64,000 nucleotides of DNA from Leptolyngbya sp. NIES-3755 (lineage in GTDB: Bacteria > Cyanobacteriota > Cyanobacteriia > Leptolyngbyales > Leptolyngbyaceae), in NCBI GenBank assembly GCA_001548435.1, contig AP017308.1, positions 1-64,000 on the forward strand, given 5' to 3'. The notes beneath the pieces were generated by a model that was not told where the DNA came from, did not search any database, and was given only the letters and a program-made list of their open reading frames with translations. Below, piece after piece: positions 18,752-27,564 of the stretch; the stretch's first letter is position 1; each line of letters starts with the position of its first letter. The position numbers and the translations under genes are program-made.

Positions 18752-20608
18752 GCCTTGCTGCCAGAGTGGAATCAGGGTCTGAGCTTGGTCGTGAGCGGGT
18801 GTTCCTAGAGGAATTCTTTGGGCGATCGCAATTGCTCCAGCGGGATCGGCACTTGCTTGTGACATTGCCGTTTGTAATAGTTGCTGGCTCCACTCATTAA
18901 TCAGCGATTGAGCTTCTGGACGCATCGGACTCGCGATCGAGACTGCATCGGCTCTACGAATCGCTTCGGCAACGGAATCGACTGTACCACCGCCTGCAAT
19001 CGATCTGGCATCTTGTAAAATTTGTTCGGCGGAAGTGTTCTCTTGATTCTGAACGGTTGGATCAGCGGAAGGCGAGGGAGAAGGCTGGCTTAATGTCCGT
19101 TCTCGATCGCGAATGGATTGAAGTTGACTTGCGTACTCTCGCCGTTTATCTGCGGCTTCTCCCCCTAAAGCGCGTCGGGACGAAATCCGGCTGAGAATGT
19201 CGATCGCTTGCTGTAACGAATTCGCATCGCCTCGATTGGCAATTTGATCGGCTTGATCAATCAGCGGTCGATCTTCTTGGTTTTGAATATCGCTGGTGAT
19301 TCGATCGATAATCTGCTGAGCTTCTTTAGACTTCGGATTAGAACTCGAAACTTGAGAAGCAGCCTCGATCGCGGCTTGGAGATCTTCGGGTCGATTCGAT
19401 TGAGACAATTGACGAGCGCGATCGAGTTGTGCCATTTCGCCTTTCTCGGTTCTCCAACGGGCAATTAGTTGTTGAGCTTTGTTGTGGAAAGGACGACCCG
19501 CAGCGATTTTTTGAGCTTGAGCGATCGCCGCGTCGTAATCTTCGGGCGACCCATTCCAAACGCGACCCATCGCATTCGCTAAGACTTCAAAATCTTCGAC
19601 TTCTTTTTGCAGATTGGCAGCGGCAGGAATTTGTTTAATCACATCCAGCGCCGTGGTCAAATCTCGACGATCGAGGGCTGCCTCTGCCAGATCCAACATT
19701 TTCTGACCCGCATCGGCAAGAACCTCCTGCGCTTTCTGGTAAACGTAACTCTGATTGCCAATGCTCGAAACCAGTTTAATCGCTTCTTGAAAATTCTGAA
19801 GCCCGCCTGATTCGATCAGATTTTTCGCCTTGGCAAGCTTGGTAATGTCTTCACGAGTGGCGGTGATTTTATTACTCAGTTCTTGATACTTCGTGGTTTG
19901 CCAGAATCGATTATCGATCGATAAGAGTCGTCCTGCTTCGGTCAATGCCGATCGCCAATCCTCCTTTCTCAGAGCATCTTCTGCTTTGCGATACAGCGAT
20001 TCTGCCGAAGACCAAATGCTTTTCCACCGCTTGATTTTGCCTTCCACTTGTGTGTAAGCACTGCCGATTTTTGGAACCTTGTTTGCGGTCTCGATCGCAT
20101 CCCCCAGTTTGCCGTTCTGAAAGGCTTCTTCGCCTAAATCGAGAATTTCCTGCGCCCAAAGCTCGATCAATCGCTTGGTTTCGTCGTAGAGCGGGTGATC
20201 AGGTGGCAAAGTTTTGACAAGCTCGATCGCTTCGAGTAAATCCTTTGTCGTGCGTTTTCCAGCGGCAATTTCGGCACAGTGAATTCGTAGAGAAGCCGAG
20301 GCGAGGGGCCAAAAGATTGAAGGACAATTTGGAACGGCAGGCAGTTTGAACAAAAATGCGAGAGATAAAGCGGTTGCGCTTCCAGTAACGGCAAGAGAAA
20401 GAGCGATTAATGCCCGCCAATCGCTGAAGAGCCATTTTCTTGCCTTGTGGAATCGATCGAGGACGATCGCCATTCGTTCGGGCTTTGCTTCAGGCTGGGG
20501 GCGCTCTTTCACCGCTTGAGCAGACGATTTGTCGATCGGAGCACGTTGGCTCGGTCTGCTAGACGGTTTCCGGTTCCGACGATTAGGAATGCCGCGATCT
20601 CTGGTCAT
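18740..20608 (-). CDS. Membrane-anchored alpha-helical repeat protein, cyanobacterial
   Basis: About 622 residues from ATG 20608 (ATG 20650 would add 14). A basic, Ser/Pro-rich N-terminus of roughly 65 residues precedes one membrane helix (ALIALSLAVTGSATALSLAFLF), then a long helical region with TPR/SEL1-like repeats containing A-(I/L)-x-x-A-x-x-I (DAIETANKVP, ALDVIKQIP, DAAIAQAQKI, QAAIEAASQV, GAIAIAQRIP) every 35-60 residues. It is probably inside-in with a periplasmic helical domain, acting as a scaffold. The function is unknown but the architecture is conserved in cyanobacteria. Confidence 0.8.
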   Translation of the reverse strand: MTRDRGIPNRRNRKPSSRPSQRAPIDKSSAQAVKERPQPEAKPERMAIVLDRFHKARKWLFSDWRALIALSLAVTGSATALSLAFLFKLPAVPNCPSIFWPLASASLRIHCAEIAAGKRTTKDLLEAIELVKTLPPDHPLYDETKRLIELWAQEILDLGEEAFQNGKLGDAIETANKVPKIGSAYTQVEGKIKRWKSIWSSAESLYRKAEDALRKEDWRSALTEAGRLLSIDNRFWQTTKYQELSNKITATREDITKLAKAKNLIESGGLQNFQEAIKLVSSIGNQSYVYQKAQEVLADAGQKMLDLAEAALDRRDLTTALDVIKQIPAAANLQKEVEDFEVLANAMGRVWNGSPEDYDAAIAQAQKIAAGRPFHNKAQQLIARWRTEKGEMAQLDRARQLSQSNRPEDLQAAIEAASQVSSSNPKSKEAQQIIDRITSDIQNQEDRPLIDQADQIANRGDANSLQQAIDILSRISSRRALGGEAADKRREYASQLQSIRDRERTLSQPSPSPSADPTVQNQENTSAEQILQDARSIAGGGTVDSVAEAIRRADAVSIASPMRPEAQSLINEWSQQLLQTAMSQASADPAGAIAIAQRIPLGTPAHDQAQTLIPLWQQGLRR

Positions 20609-20848
20609 AGGTGAGTTTGAAACTGCAAAGAGAGCGATCGATAATTTCAAGGGATCGCGCTAGAAGCCATCCTACTCCCCATTGAGGAAAAAAATAACCC
20701 CAAGTTAAGCGAGTTAATCATCTTTTCAACAAATTGTGAACCGATCCGGGAGGGCAAAACCTTGAATCAGGCGGAATTGCGATGGCTTCACCACACAAAG
20801 TACCCGCGCAATCCAATATGATCAGATTCGCAGATTTATCACAGGTGA

Positions 20849-21598
<750 letters not shown>

Positions 21599-21616
21599 AG
21601 CTATGGGGTGGGTCAA

Positions 21617-22540
21617 ATGTTGCCCGATGAGAACCCGATCGATCTTCAAGAGTCTGAATCCTCGCTGAAATTATTTCCGCGATCGCCAGTTCAACTTGCA
21701 GTTTGGCAAGACATTTTTCTGGTGCATCATCGACAGCCTGCCTGGGAAATGCCTGAGAATCATCTGGCTCAACATGTTCTCAGTATTAATATTGGAGCCG
21801 ATCGCAAAATTGAACGGGTGATCGATGGACGATTTCAGCAAGAACAGTTTCTCAGTGGCAATGTCGCGATTTATCCCGCTGAGGTGAACTACTCATTGCG
21901 GTGGGAAAAAGAATCTGAATTTCTGCTATTGGGCATTGATCCAGGCTGGTTGAGTCAAATTGCGATCGAGCTTTTCATCCCTGAAACCGTCGAATTGATG
22001 CCATTACTATCCGTTCATGATCCACTGATTCAAAATTTGGCATTAACGCTAAAAGCTGAATTGGACTCACCGCAGATCGGTGGAAAGCTGTTGGTTGAAT
22101 CGATCGGGCAAACTTTAGCAATCCATTTACTGCGGAACTATTCGAGCCATCGAACTCAAGAGCTTCCGACTTATCACGGTCTACCCAAGTATAAGTTGCA
22201 GCAAGCGATCAACTATATTCATGAGTTTCTCGATCGAGAGTTGAGCTTGTCAGACTTAGCAACCGTTGTTCAGATGAGTCCGTTTCACTTTGCTCATTTA
22301 TTTAAAGAATCGACTGGACTCGCACCCCATCAGTTTGTGATTCGATGTCGAGTGGAACGGGCAAAAGAACTATTACTTCAGGGTTCTCTTAGCATTGCGG
22401 ACATCGCCGCTGAAGTGGGATTCGCTAATCAAAGTCATTTGACGCGGCACTTTAAGCGGATTGTGGGACTGACTCCGCGTGAGGTTTTACAGAAAGAAAA
22501 TGTCGATCGCAAGAATGTACAAAATCTCGCAAAAACGTAG
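21617..22540 (+). CDS. AraC family transcriptional regulator
   Basis: 307 residues from ATG 21617 (a GTG at 21608 is in frame). The N-terminal half is a cupin-like sensing domain (LAQHVLSINIGADRKI, FLSGNVAIYPAEVNYSLRW). The C-terminus has the two helix-turn-helix motifs: LSLSDLATVVQMSPFHFAHLFK and SIADIAAEVGFANQSHLTRHFK, with the family PREVL tail. It likely controls the redox genes that follow on the same strand, in response to an unidentified small molecule. Confidence 0.93.
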   Translation: MLPDENPIDLQESESSLKLFPRSPVQLAVWQDIFLVHHRQPAWEMPENHLAQHVLSINIGADRKIERVIDGRFQQEQFLSGNVAIYPAEVNYSLRWEKESEFLLLGIDPGWLSQIAIELFIPETVELMPLLSVHDPLIQNLALTLKAELDSPQIGGKLLVESIGQTLAIHLLRNYSSHRTQELPTYHGLPKYKLQQAINYIHEFLDRELSLSDLATVVQMSPFHFAHLFKESTGLAPHQFVIRCRVERAKELLLQGSLSIADIAAEVGFANQSHLTRHFKRIVGLTPREVLQKENVDRKNVQNLAKT

Positions 22541-22598
22541 CATCTTTTTGAGTGTCATTGGATTACTTTGCTAACAGACTTCACCCAGCAAATTTCTA

Positions 22599-23564
22599 AT
22601 GAAAGCTATCCAAGTCAAGCAATTTGGCACACCTGACGTTTTGAAACTCGTCGAACTTTCTGATCCGACTCCTGCACCTGGGCAAGTCGTGATTCGAGTT
22701 CATGCAGCGGGAGTCAGTCCGCTCGATACTTATGTTCGGGAACAAAGTCATGGTGCGCCAACCCCTTCACTGCCATATATTCCAGGATTTGAAGCGGCAG
22801 GAACGATCGCATCAGTTGGTGAAGATGTGACTCGATATAAGGTGGGCGATCGCGTTTATACGAATGTGTTTATGGGTGCGTATGCGGAATTGCTTGTGCA
22901 AGATGCGATCGCGGTTTATCCTCTGCCGGATCAGGTTTCTTTTGCTCAAGGAACAGCAGCAGTGAATTCTTATCCAACGGCACACTACGCGTTGTTCAAT
23001 TTGGCAAAAGCAACTCCTGATTCGACTGTGTTTGTCCATGGAGCGAGTGGAGCCGTCGGACTAGCAGCGGTTCAGATTGCTCAGGCAGCGGGAATGAAAG
23101 TGGTGGGCAGTGCAGGCAGTACTCAGGGAATGCAGTTAGTCGAGCAAGAAGGCGCGATGCTGGCAGTAAATCACCGAGAACCAAACTATCTGGAAAAGGC
23201 GGTTGAATTCACCAATAGCAAAGGATTCGATGTGATTTTAGAAATGAATGCGACCCAGAAACTTGCAGATGATGTTGGGCTAGTTGCGCCGTTTGGTCGA
23301 ATTATTGTGATTGGTGGCACAGATGGAGCCGTTACATTCGATCCCACACCAATTTTATGGAAGGGTGCAAGCATTATCGGACTGTATATCGGGTTGGCAT
23401 CTCCAGAGGAACAAGCGGAAATTCATGCGGCGATTTACGCAGGATTGGAGAATGGATCGCTGCGTCCGCAAGTTGCAGAAGAATTCTCGATCGACCAATC
23501 TTCTCTAGCTCACGAAACGGTGAGAACGGCTCAAAGTGCTGGAAAAATTGCGATCGTATTTTAG
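22599..23564 (+). CDS. Quinone oxidoreductase-like MDR family protein
   Basis: A 321-residue medium-chain dehydrogenase/reductase without the catalytic zinc cysteines. It has AAGVSPLDTYVR, PGFEAAGTIASVGEDV and the NADPH-binding VFVHGASGAVGLAAVQIAQAAG. Relatives are zeta-crystallin-like NADPH:quinone reductases that reduce quinones or reactive alkenals. It sits downstream of the AraC regulator and immediately upstream of DUF3237 (9 bp), so it is part of a probable operon. Confidence 0.93.
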   Translation: MKAIQVKQFGTPDVLKLVELSDPTPAPGQVVIRVHAAGVSPLDTYVREQSHGAPTPSLPYIPGFEAAGTIASVGEDVTRYKVGDRVYTNVFMGAYAELLVQDAIAVYPLPDQVSFAQGTAAVNSYPTAHYALFNLAKATPDSTVFVHGASGAVGLAAVQIAQAAGMKVVGSAGSTQGMQLVEQEGAMLAVNHREPNYLEKAVEFTNSKGFDVILEMNATQKLADDVGLVAPFGRIIVIGGTDGAVTFDPTPILWKGASIIGLYIGLASPEEQAEIHAAIYAGLENGSLRPQVAEEFSIDQSSLAHETVRTAQSAGKIAIVF

Positions 23565-23573
23565 AGGTTTGTG

Positions 23574-24032
23574 ATGTTGAACTATGCGTTAGACTATCTT
23601 TTCTCTTACCATTTGCGGCTGAATCCACCGGAAGTCATTGGTCCTGTTCCAGATGGAATGCGAGCGAATGCTTATGTCGCAGAAGGAACATTGAATGGCG
23701 AAAAAGTGAACGGAATTCTCAGAGCAGGCGGCGGGGATTGGATCGATATTCGTCCGGATGGAGTGGCGATCACAGATGTGCGAGGCACGATCGAGACCGA
23801 TGATGGTGCATTGATCTATCTCACCTACACAGGCGTGATGGACTTAGGCGAAGAAGGTTATTCCCAAGCGACTCAAGGACATTTTCCAAAAACTGCCAGA
23901 ATTCATACCACTCCGCGACTTCAAACGGCTCATCCAAATTATCGATGGCTGAATCGCTTGCAATGTGTTGGAATTGCAGAAATTAACTTTGAAACGTTTG
24001 AAGCGGATTTTGATGTGTATGCACTGCGCTAA
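23574..24032 (+). CDS. DUF3237 domain protein
   Basis: 152 residues from ATG 23574 (GTG 23571 directly before). The pattern G-(x)n-R-A-GGGDWIDIRPDGVAITDVRGTIET, DGALIYLTYTGVMD, then NYRWLNRLQCVGIAEI is that of DUF3237, a small beta-barrel family of unknown chemistry often encoded in aromatic or terpenoid degradation clusters. A Shine-Dalgarno AGAGG precedes it. Confidence 0.88.
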   Translation: MLNYALDYLFSYHLRLNPPEVIGPVPDGMRANAYVAEGTLNGEKVNGILRAGGGDWIDIRPDGVAITDVRGTIETDDGALIYLTYTGVMDLGEEGYSQATQGHFPKTARIHTTPRLQTAHPNYRWLNRLQCVGIAEINFETFEADFDVYALR

Positions 24033-24047
24033 TCGGGAGAAATCACA

Positions 24048-24659
24048 ATGAAAATTGGGGTCATCGGGGCTGGTGGAATTGGGGGCACGATCGGGACTCA
24101 TTGGGCAAAGTCAGGTCATGAGGTGTTCTTTAGTTCTCGCAATCCAGAGAAGCTTTCTGAGTTGATCACAGGCGAAAACACTCATGCAGGAACAGTCGCA
24201 GAAGCGGCAAAGTTTGGAGATGTGATTTTGCTGGCGTGTTATTACTGGACGATCGATGATGCAATTTCCGCTGCTGGTTCACTCGATGGCAAAATTCTGA
24301 TCGATGCGACGAATCCGTATATGCGTGAGGATGGCAAAATTCATCGCGTTCCGGATGCGAGTTCAGGGCTAGAAATTGCCGCAAAGCTGCCCAATACAAA
24401 AGTTGTGAAAGCTTACAACACGTTGCCAACAGCGACCTTTGCGAATGAGGCACATCGCTCTGAGCCTTATGCCGTGTTTTACTGTGGGGATGATTCGGAA
24501 GCGAAAGCGATCGTGTCTCAATTAATTACAGATAGCGGCTTTGTCCCAGTTGATACAGGCAATCTCGCTCAGGTGATTCACCAAGAACCAGGTGGCGTGT
24601 TGTATAACCATCCGATGCCCGCAACCAAAGCTCAAAGTTTGTTACCTTCTCTACGGTGA
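24048..24659 (+). CDS. NADPH-dependent F420 reductase-like oxidoreductase
   Basis: A 203-residue Rossmann protein: IGVIGAGGIGGTIGTHWAKSGHEVFFSSRNPEKL at the N-terminus, ILIDATNPY, VVKAYNTLPTATF and VDTGNLAQ follow the NADP-F420 oxidoreductase (FNO/Npd-like) family. Cyanobacteria lacking F420 still carry such proteins, so it may be an NAD(P)H reductase of another substrate. It starts 15 bp after DUF3237 with GGGAGAAATCACA as ribosome binding site. Confidence 0.88.
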   Translation: MKIGVIGAGGIGGTIGTHWAKSGHEVFFSSRNPEKLSELITGENTHAGTVAEAAKFGDVILLACYYWTIDDAISAAGSLDGKILIDATNPYMREDGKIHRVPDASSGLEIAAKLPNTKVVKAYNTLPTATFANEAHRSEPYAVFYCGDDSEAKAIVSQLITDSGFVPVDTGNLAQVIHQEPGGVLYNHPMPATKAQSLLPSLR

Positions 24660-24665
24660 AAGACG

Positions 24666-25061
24666 ATGGAATTACGAGACAGAGTTCAGGAATTATTGGC
24701 ATTTCAGCAAACGAATCCGACTGTTCAAGAGATTTACGATCGCTTTTATGACGAGAATGTGATCGTGCAGGAGAACCTACAGCCGCCGCGTCGGGGGAGA
24801 GCACTGAGTATCGATCGACAACAGCAAATGAATGCCAATGTAAAAGAAGTACACGAAGTGAAAGTTGGCGCGGTGTTAGTGGATGGCGATCGATCTGTGA
24901 TCGAAACGCATTTGGACATTACAACAATGGACGGTTATCGCATTCGGATCGAAGAATTGGGAATGCAAACGTGGAAAGACGGGCGAATTATTCACGAACG
25001 CTATTTTTACGATCCGGTGAATGTCAAAGGCAAAGCTGAGGAAATTAATCAGCTTCACTGA
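24666..25061 (+). CDS. SnoaL/NTF2-like fold protein
   Basis: 131 residues; the helix at the start, IYDRFYDENVIVQENL, then RGRALSIDRQQQMN, VHEVKVGAVLVDGDRSVIETHLDIT and IHERYFYDP give the cone-shaped NTF2 pattern of SnoaL-like small enzymes and binding proteins. The substrate is unknown. It starts 6 bp after the F420-reductase-like gene and is the last gene of the AraC-led run; it is convergent with a universal stress protein gene 2 bp away. Confidence 0.85.
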   Translation: MELRDRVQELLAFQQTNPTVQEIYDRFYDENVIVQENLQPPRRGRALSIDRQQQMNANVKEVHEVKVGAVLVDGDRSVIETHLDITTMDGYRIRIEELGMQTWKDGRIIHERYFYDPVNVKGKAEEINQLH

Positions 25062-25063
25062 GA

Positions 25064-25513
25064 TTACTTCGGTTTGACGACCAAAACCGAGCAGGGTGCA
25101 TCTTCCACAATTTGACTACTCACTGAGCCGAGTAAGATCCGCTTCATCCCGGTTAATCCTCGACTCCCTAATACAATCAAATCTGCTTTGTGAATTTTGG
25201 CGAGTCGGACAATCTCTTCGGCTGGATCGCCTGTCACAATTTCAACTTCGCTACTGCAACCTAACCGTTGTTGATAGAGATGTAATTGTTCTTCGATTTG
25301 CGTGTAGGGGAAATGTTCGAGATCGGTCGTGGGTCGATCAACAACAATTTCAACTTCGGATTGATTCGCCGGAACGACATGAGAGAGAACGACCTTCGAT
25401 CGCGATTCAAGGTGCAATTCCTCCAAAGTTTGCAGAACTTGATCGGACAGTTCCGATTTTGCAATTGGAGTATTCGCCGCCACATCCAGCGCAACAAGAA
25501 TTGTATTCAGCAT
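25064..25513 (-). CDS. Universal stress protein (UspA family)
   Basis: 149 residues with NTILVALDVAAN at the start, VLSHVVP, and the ATP-binding tail DLIVLGSRGLTGMKRILLGSVSSQIVEDAPCSVLVVK, that is G-x-x-G-x(9)-G-S-V/S. Cytosolic. USPs of this type bind ATP and are induced by stress. The two bases separating it from the SnoaL-like gene leave no room for a terminator. Confidence 0.95.
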   Translation of the reverse strand: MLNTILVALDVAANTPIAKSELSDQVLQTLEELHLESRSKVVLSHVVPANQSEVEIVVDRPTTDLEHFPYTQIEEQLHLYQQRLGCSSEVEIVTGDPAEEIVRLAKIHKADLIVLGSRGLTGMKRILLGSVSSQIVEDAPCSVLVVKPK

Positions 25514-25666
25514 TGGATCTCTCCTTGAAAGCGCACATCGAATACCTTGACTCTATCGCAGTCTCTCTGAGGTTTCACTCCCCTTAAGCTTCTTTCCGCC
25601 TTTCGATTGCCGCAGTTCGCCCCAATTCCTTCTAGAATTTATAAACTGAATAATTTCTGCCGATCC

Positions 25667-26365
25667 ATGTCGAACGACGAACAAATTAGCCTATTTGATC
25701 TGCCTTCAGCGGAACCCTCGACTCCGAGCGGATTTGACCCGGAGTTGATCCCAACCAGCGCAAAAATTCCAATTCCATCAGGCACGTATCAAACGATGGA
25801 ACAGATGGGCGAACATTGTAATCGCTGTCATCGCTGTGATTTGGGCGCGTCGCGAACTCATGCAGTCATCGGACGTGGCAATCTCAATGCCCCGATCATG
25901 ATTGTTGGGGAAGGTCCGGGACAGACTGAGGATGAGACGGGAATGCCGTTTGTGGGACGATCGGGGCAATTGCTCGATCGTATTCTCGAAGCGGTTCATC
26001 TCACGACCGAGGAACACGTTTTCATCTGTAACGTAGTGAAGTGCCGTCCACCAGAGAATCGAACTCCCACGACGGATGAGGCGGAAGCGTGTAAAGGGTA
26101 TTTGGCTGAGCAGATTCGCATGGTCGATCCCAAGATTATTCTGTTGACTGGGGCGACTGCGATGAAAGCGTTAGTGGGAATTAAGCAGGGGATTACGAAA
26201 GTTCGGGGACAGTGGATTGAAAAAGACGATCGCTTTTATATGCCCATTTTTCACCCTGCTTATCTGTTGAGAAATCAATCGAAGGACAAGGGCAGCCCAA
26301 AATGGCTAATGTGGCAAGACATTCAAGCGGTTCGATCCAAGTTGGATGAGATTCAATCTAGCTAA
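25667..26365 (+). CDS. Uracil-DNA glycosylase, family 4 (type-4 UDG)
   Basis: 232 residues from ATG 25667; the frame stays open upstream but MSNDEQISLFDLP is a typical start. It removes uracil from DNA. The iron-sulfur ligands are in CNRCHRCDLG and further cysteines (NVVKCRPPENRTPT, then EAEACKGYL). The active-site motifs are GEGPGQTEDETGMPFVGRSGQLLD and HPAYLLRN. The 3' end overlaps the convergent HTH gene by 8 bp. Confidence 0.95.
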   Translation: MSNDEQISLFDLPSAEPSTPSGFDPELIPTSAKIPIPSGTYQTMEQMGEHCNRCHRCDLGASRTHAVIGRGNLNAPIMIVGEGPGQTEDETGMPFVGRSGQLLDRILEAVHLTTEEHVFICNVVKCRPPENRTPTTDEAEACKGYLAEQIRMVDPKIILLTGATAMKALVGIKQGITKVRGQWIEKDDRFYMPIFHPAYLLRNQSKDKGSPKWLMWQDIQAVRSKLDEIQSS

Positions 26366-26912
26366 CATTCTCAGGCAATCTCACGCTCACATTAAACTGA
26401 CCCGACAGAAACCGCACATTTGCGATAAACACTCCTGCCTGACCCGTTTGCTGAATCATGGGGAGGGCAGTTCCCACTAATGCCAGAAAATAAGCTTTAA
26501 TCCGTTGAGGTTTGCGACGATAAGCGACTTTCATTTCGTTCTGCAAATCTTCGAGATAGACACAAGCGACTTCGGCTCGATCGATAGGCAAACTTTCTAC
26601 GATTGGTTGAATACGATCGAGCGCTTCAATAATCAATCCAATGTCATCGGTTGGAGCGGCAACAACTGGAGAGGGCGTTTTAACGATCGAGGCTTTTCCC
26701 TTATCCGTCAAATATGCTCTGACTACTTGAAATTCGCGGGTTGCATTGTCGTAGACTTTGGCAACTTTGAGATAACCATCTTCTGACAGGGTATCGAGAT
26801 AGTAGCGAATCATCTGCATCGAAGAACCGATCGCGCTGGCAATACTCTCTCCTGTCGTATTTCCGGCATCAATGATTTCTAAAATTCGCTGTTGTTTTTC
26901 GTTCAATAGCAT
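26358..26912 (-). CDS. Protein with N-terminal winged-helix domain
   Basis: 184 residues from ATG 26912, which starts MLLNEKQQRILEIIDAG; the longer frame to 26996 has no family-like sequence. Residues 5-75 look like a winged helix (TTGESIASAIGSSMQMIRYYLDTLSEDGYL), and the C-terminal half is helical (IIEALDRIQPIVESL). It might be a DNA-binding regulator, and it is divergent from psbN. I do not recognise the family. Confidence 0.7.
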   Translation of the reverse strand: MLLNEKQQRILEIIDAGNTTGESIASAIGSSMQMIRYYLDTLSEDGYLKVAKVYDNATREFQVVRAYLTDKGKASIVKTPSPVVAAPTDDIGLIIEALDRIQPIVESLPIDRAEVACVYLEDLQNEMKVAYRRKPQRIKAYFLALVGTALPMIQQTGQAGVFIANVRFLSGQFNVSVRLPENVS

Positions 26913-27056
26913 GGAGAGTCGCTCTATCCCAGTCAGGATGTATACTCTAGCAAATTCACCTGATCTTTTGCTAGTGCCAGAAAGCATTCTGAGCAATGCC
27001 TGTGCGATCTGTTAAAATTTGTAATAATTCTGTAATAACTATCAAAAGGATTTCTC

Positions 27057-27203
27057 ATGGATTTATCCCAGATGGAGCCTGCATTCGCGTTAAATATTTC
27101 GATTTGCGCGGCGATCGTTGGACTGACCGGATTTGCAATTTACACAGCGTTTGGTCCTCCTTCCGCGAATCTGGAAGACCCATTTGAAGATCATGAAGAC
27201 TAA
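27057..27203 (+). CDS. psbN: Photosystem II protein PsbN
   Basis: A 48-residue single-helix protein. The C-terminal signature GLTGFAIYTAFGPPS, then LEDPFEDHED, is diagnostic of PsbN, needed for assembly of the photosystem II reaction centre. AAGGA 6 nt before ATG 27057 supports this start; an in-frame ATG at 27072 would give the usual 43 residues. psbH, often its neighbour, is not nearby. Confidence 0.95.
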   Translation: MDLSQMEPAFALNISICAAIVGLTGFAIYTAFGPPSANLEDPFEDHED

Positions 27204-27208
27204 GAATC

Positions 27209-27237
27209 AGAGGGTGTCGGAGGATGCCCTCTTTTTT
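27209..27237 (+). terminator. Terminator of psbN
   Basis: A 10-bp stem with two wobble pairs (27209-27218 with 27223-27232), GGAG loop and six T. It begins six bases after the psbN stop. Confidence 0.9.
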
Positions 27238-27300
27238 GCGGATTTTGCCTGTGTCTATAATCGAGATCCGGTAAGCAACGCTTCAAGGAAATGGTTCATT

Positions 27301-27564
27301 ATGCAGATTACGATCGATCTTCCTCAAGACTTGCAAACTCACCTGATTGAACAAGCTCAACAACTCAATTTGTCGATCGAAACTTTAATTCTTCAATCTC
27401 TTCAAGAACGGTTCCAGTCTCCAGATCCAGACGAGACTCCAACCGAAGTTGTGATTGAGGGAATTCATCAGGGCTTGCACGAAGCGTCTACTGGACAAAC
27501 CATTCCACTCTCGCAGATGTGGGATGGAATTGATGCCGAGTGCTCTGTTATGCCTTCTTTTTGA
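27301..27564 (+). CDS. Small antitoxin-like protein, unassigned
   Basis: 87 residues from ATG 27301. It starts MQITIDLPQDLQTHLIEQAQQLNLSIE, a beta-strand plus helix pattern like ribbon-helix-helix antitoxins, followed by a helix (TLILQSLQERF) and an acidic tail. No toxin gene is beside it. Its 3' end overlaps the convergent mannosidase gene by 17 bp. Confidence 0.6.
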   Translation: MQITIDLPQDLQTHLIEQAQQLNLSIETLILQSLQERFQSPDPDETPTEVVIEGIHQGLHEASTGQTIPLSQMWDGIDAECSVMPSF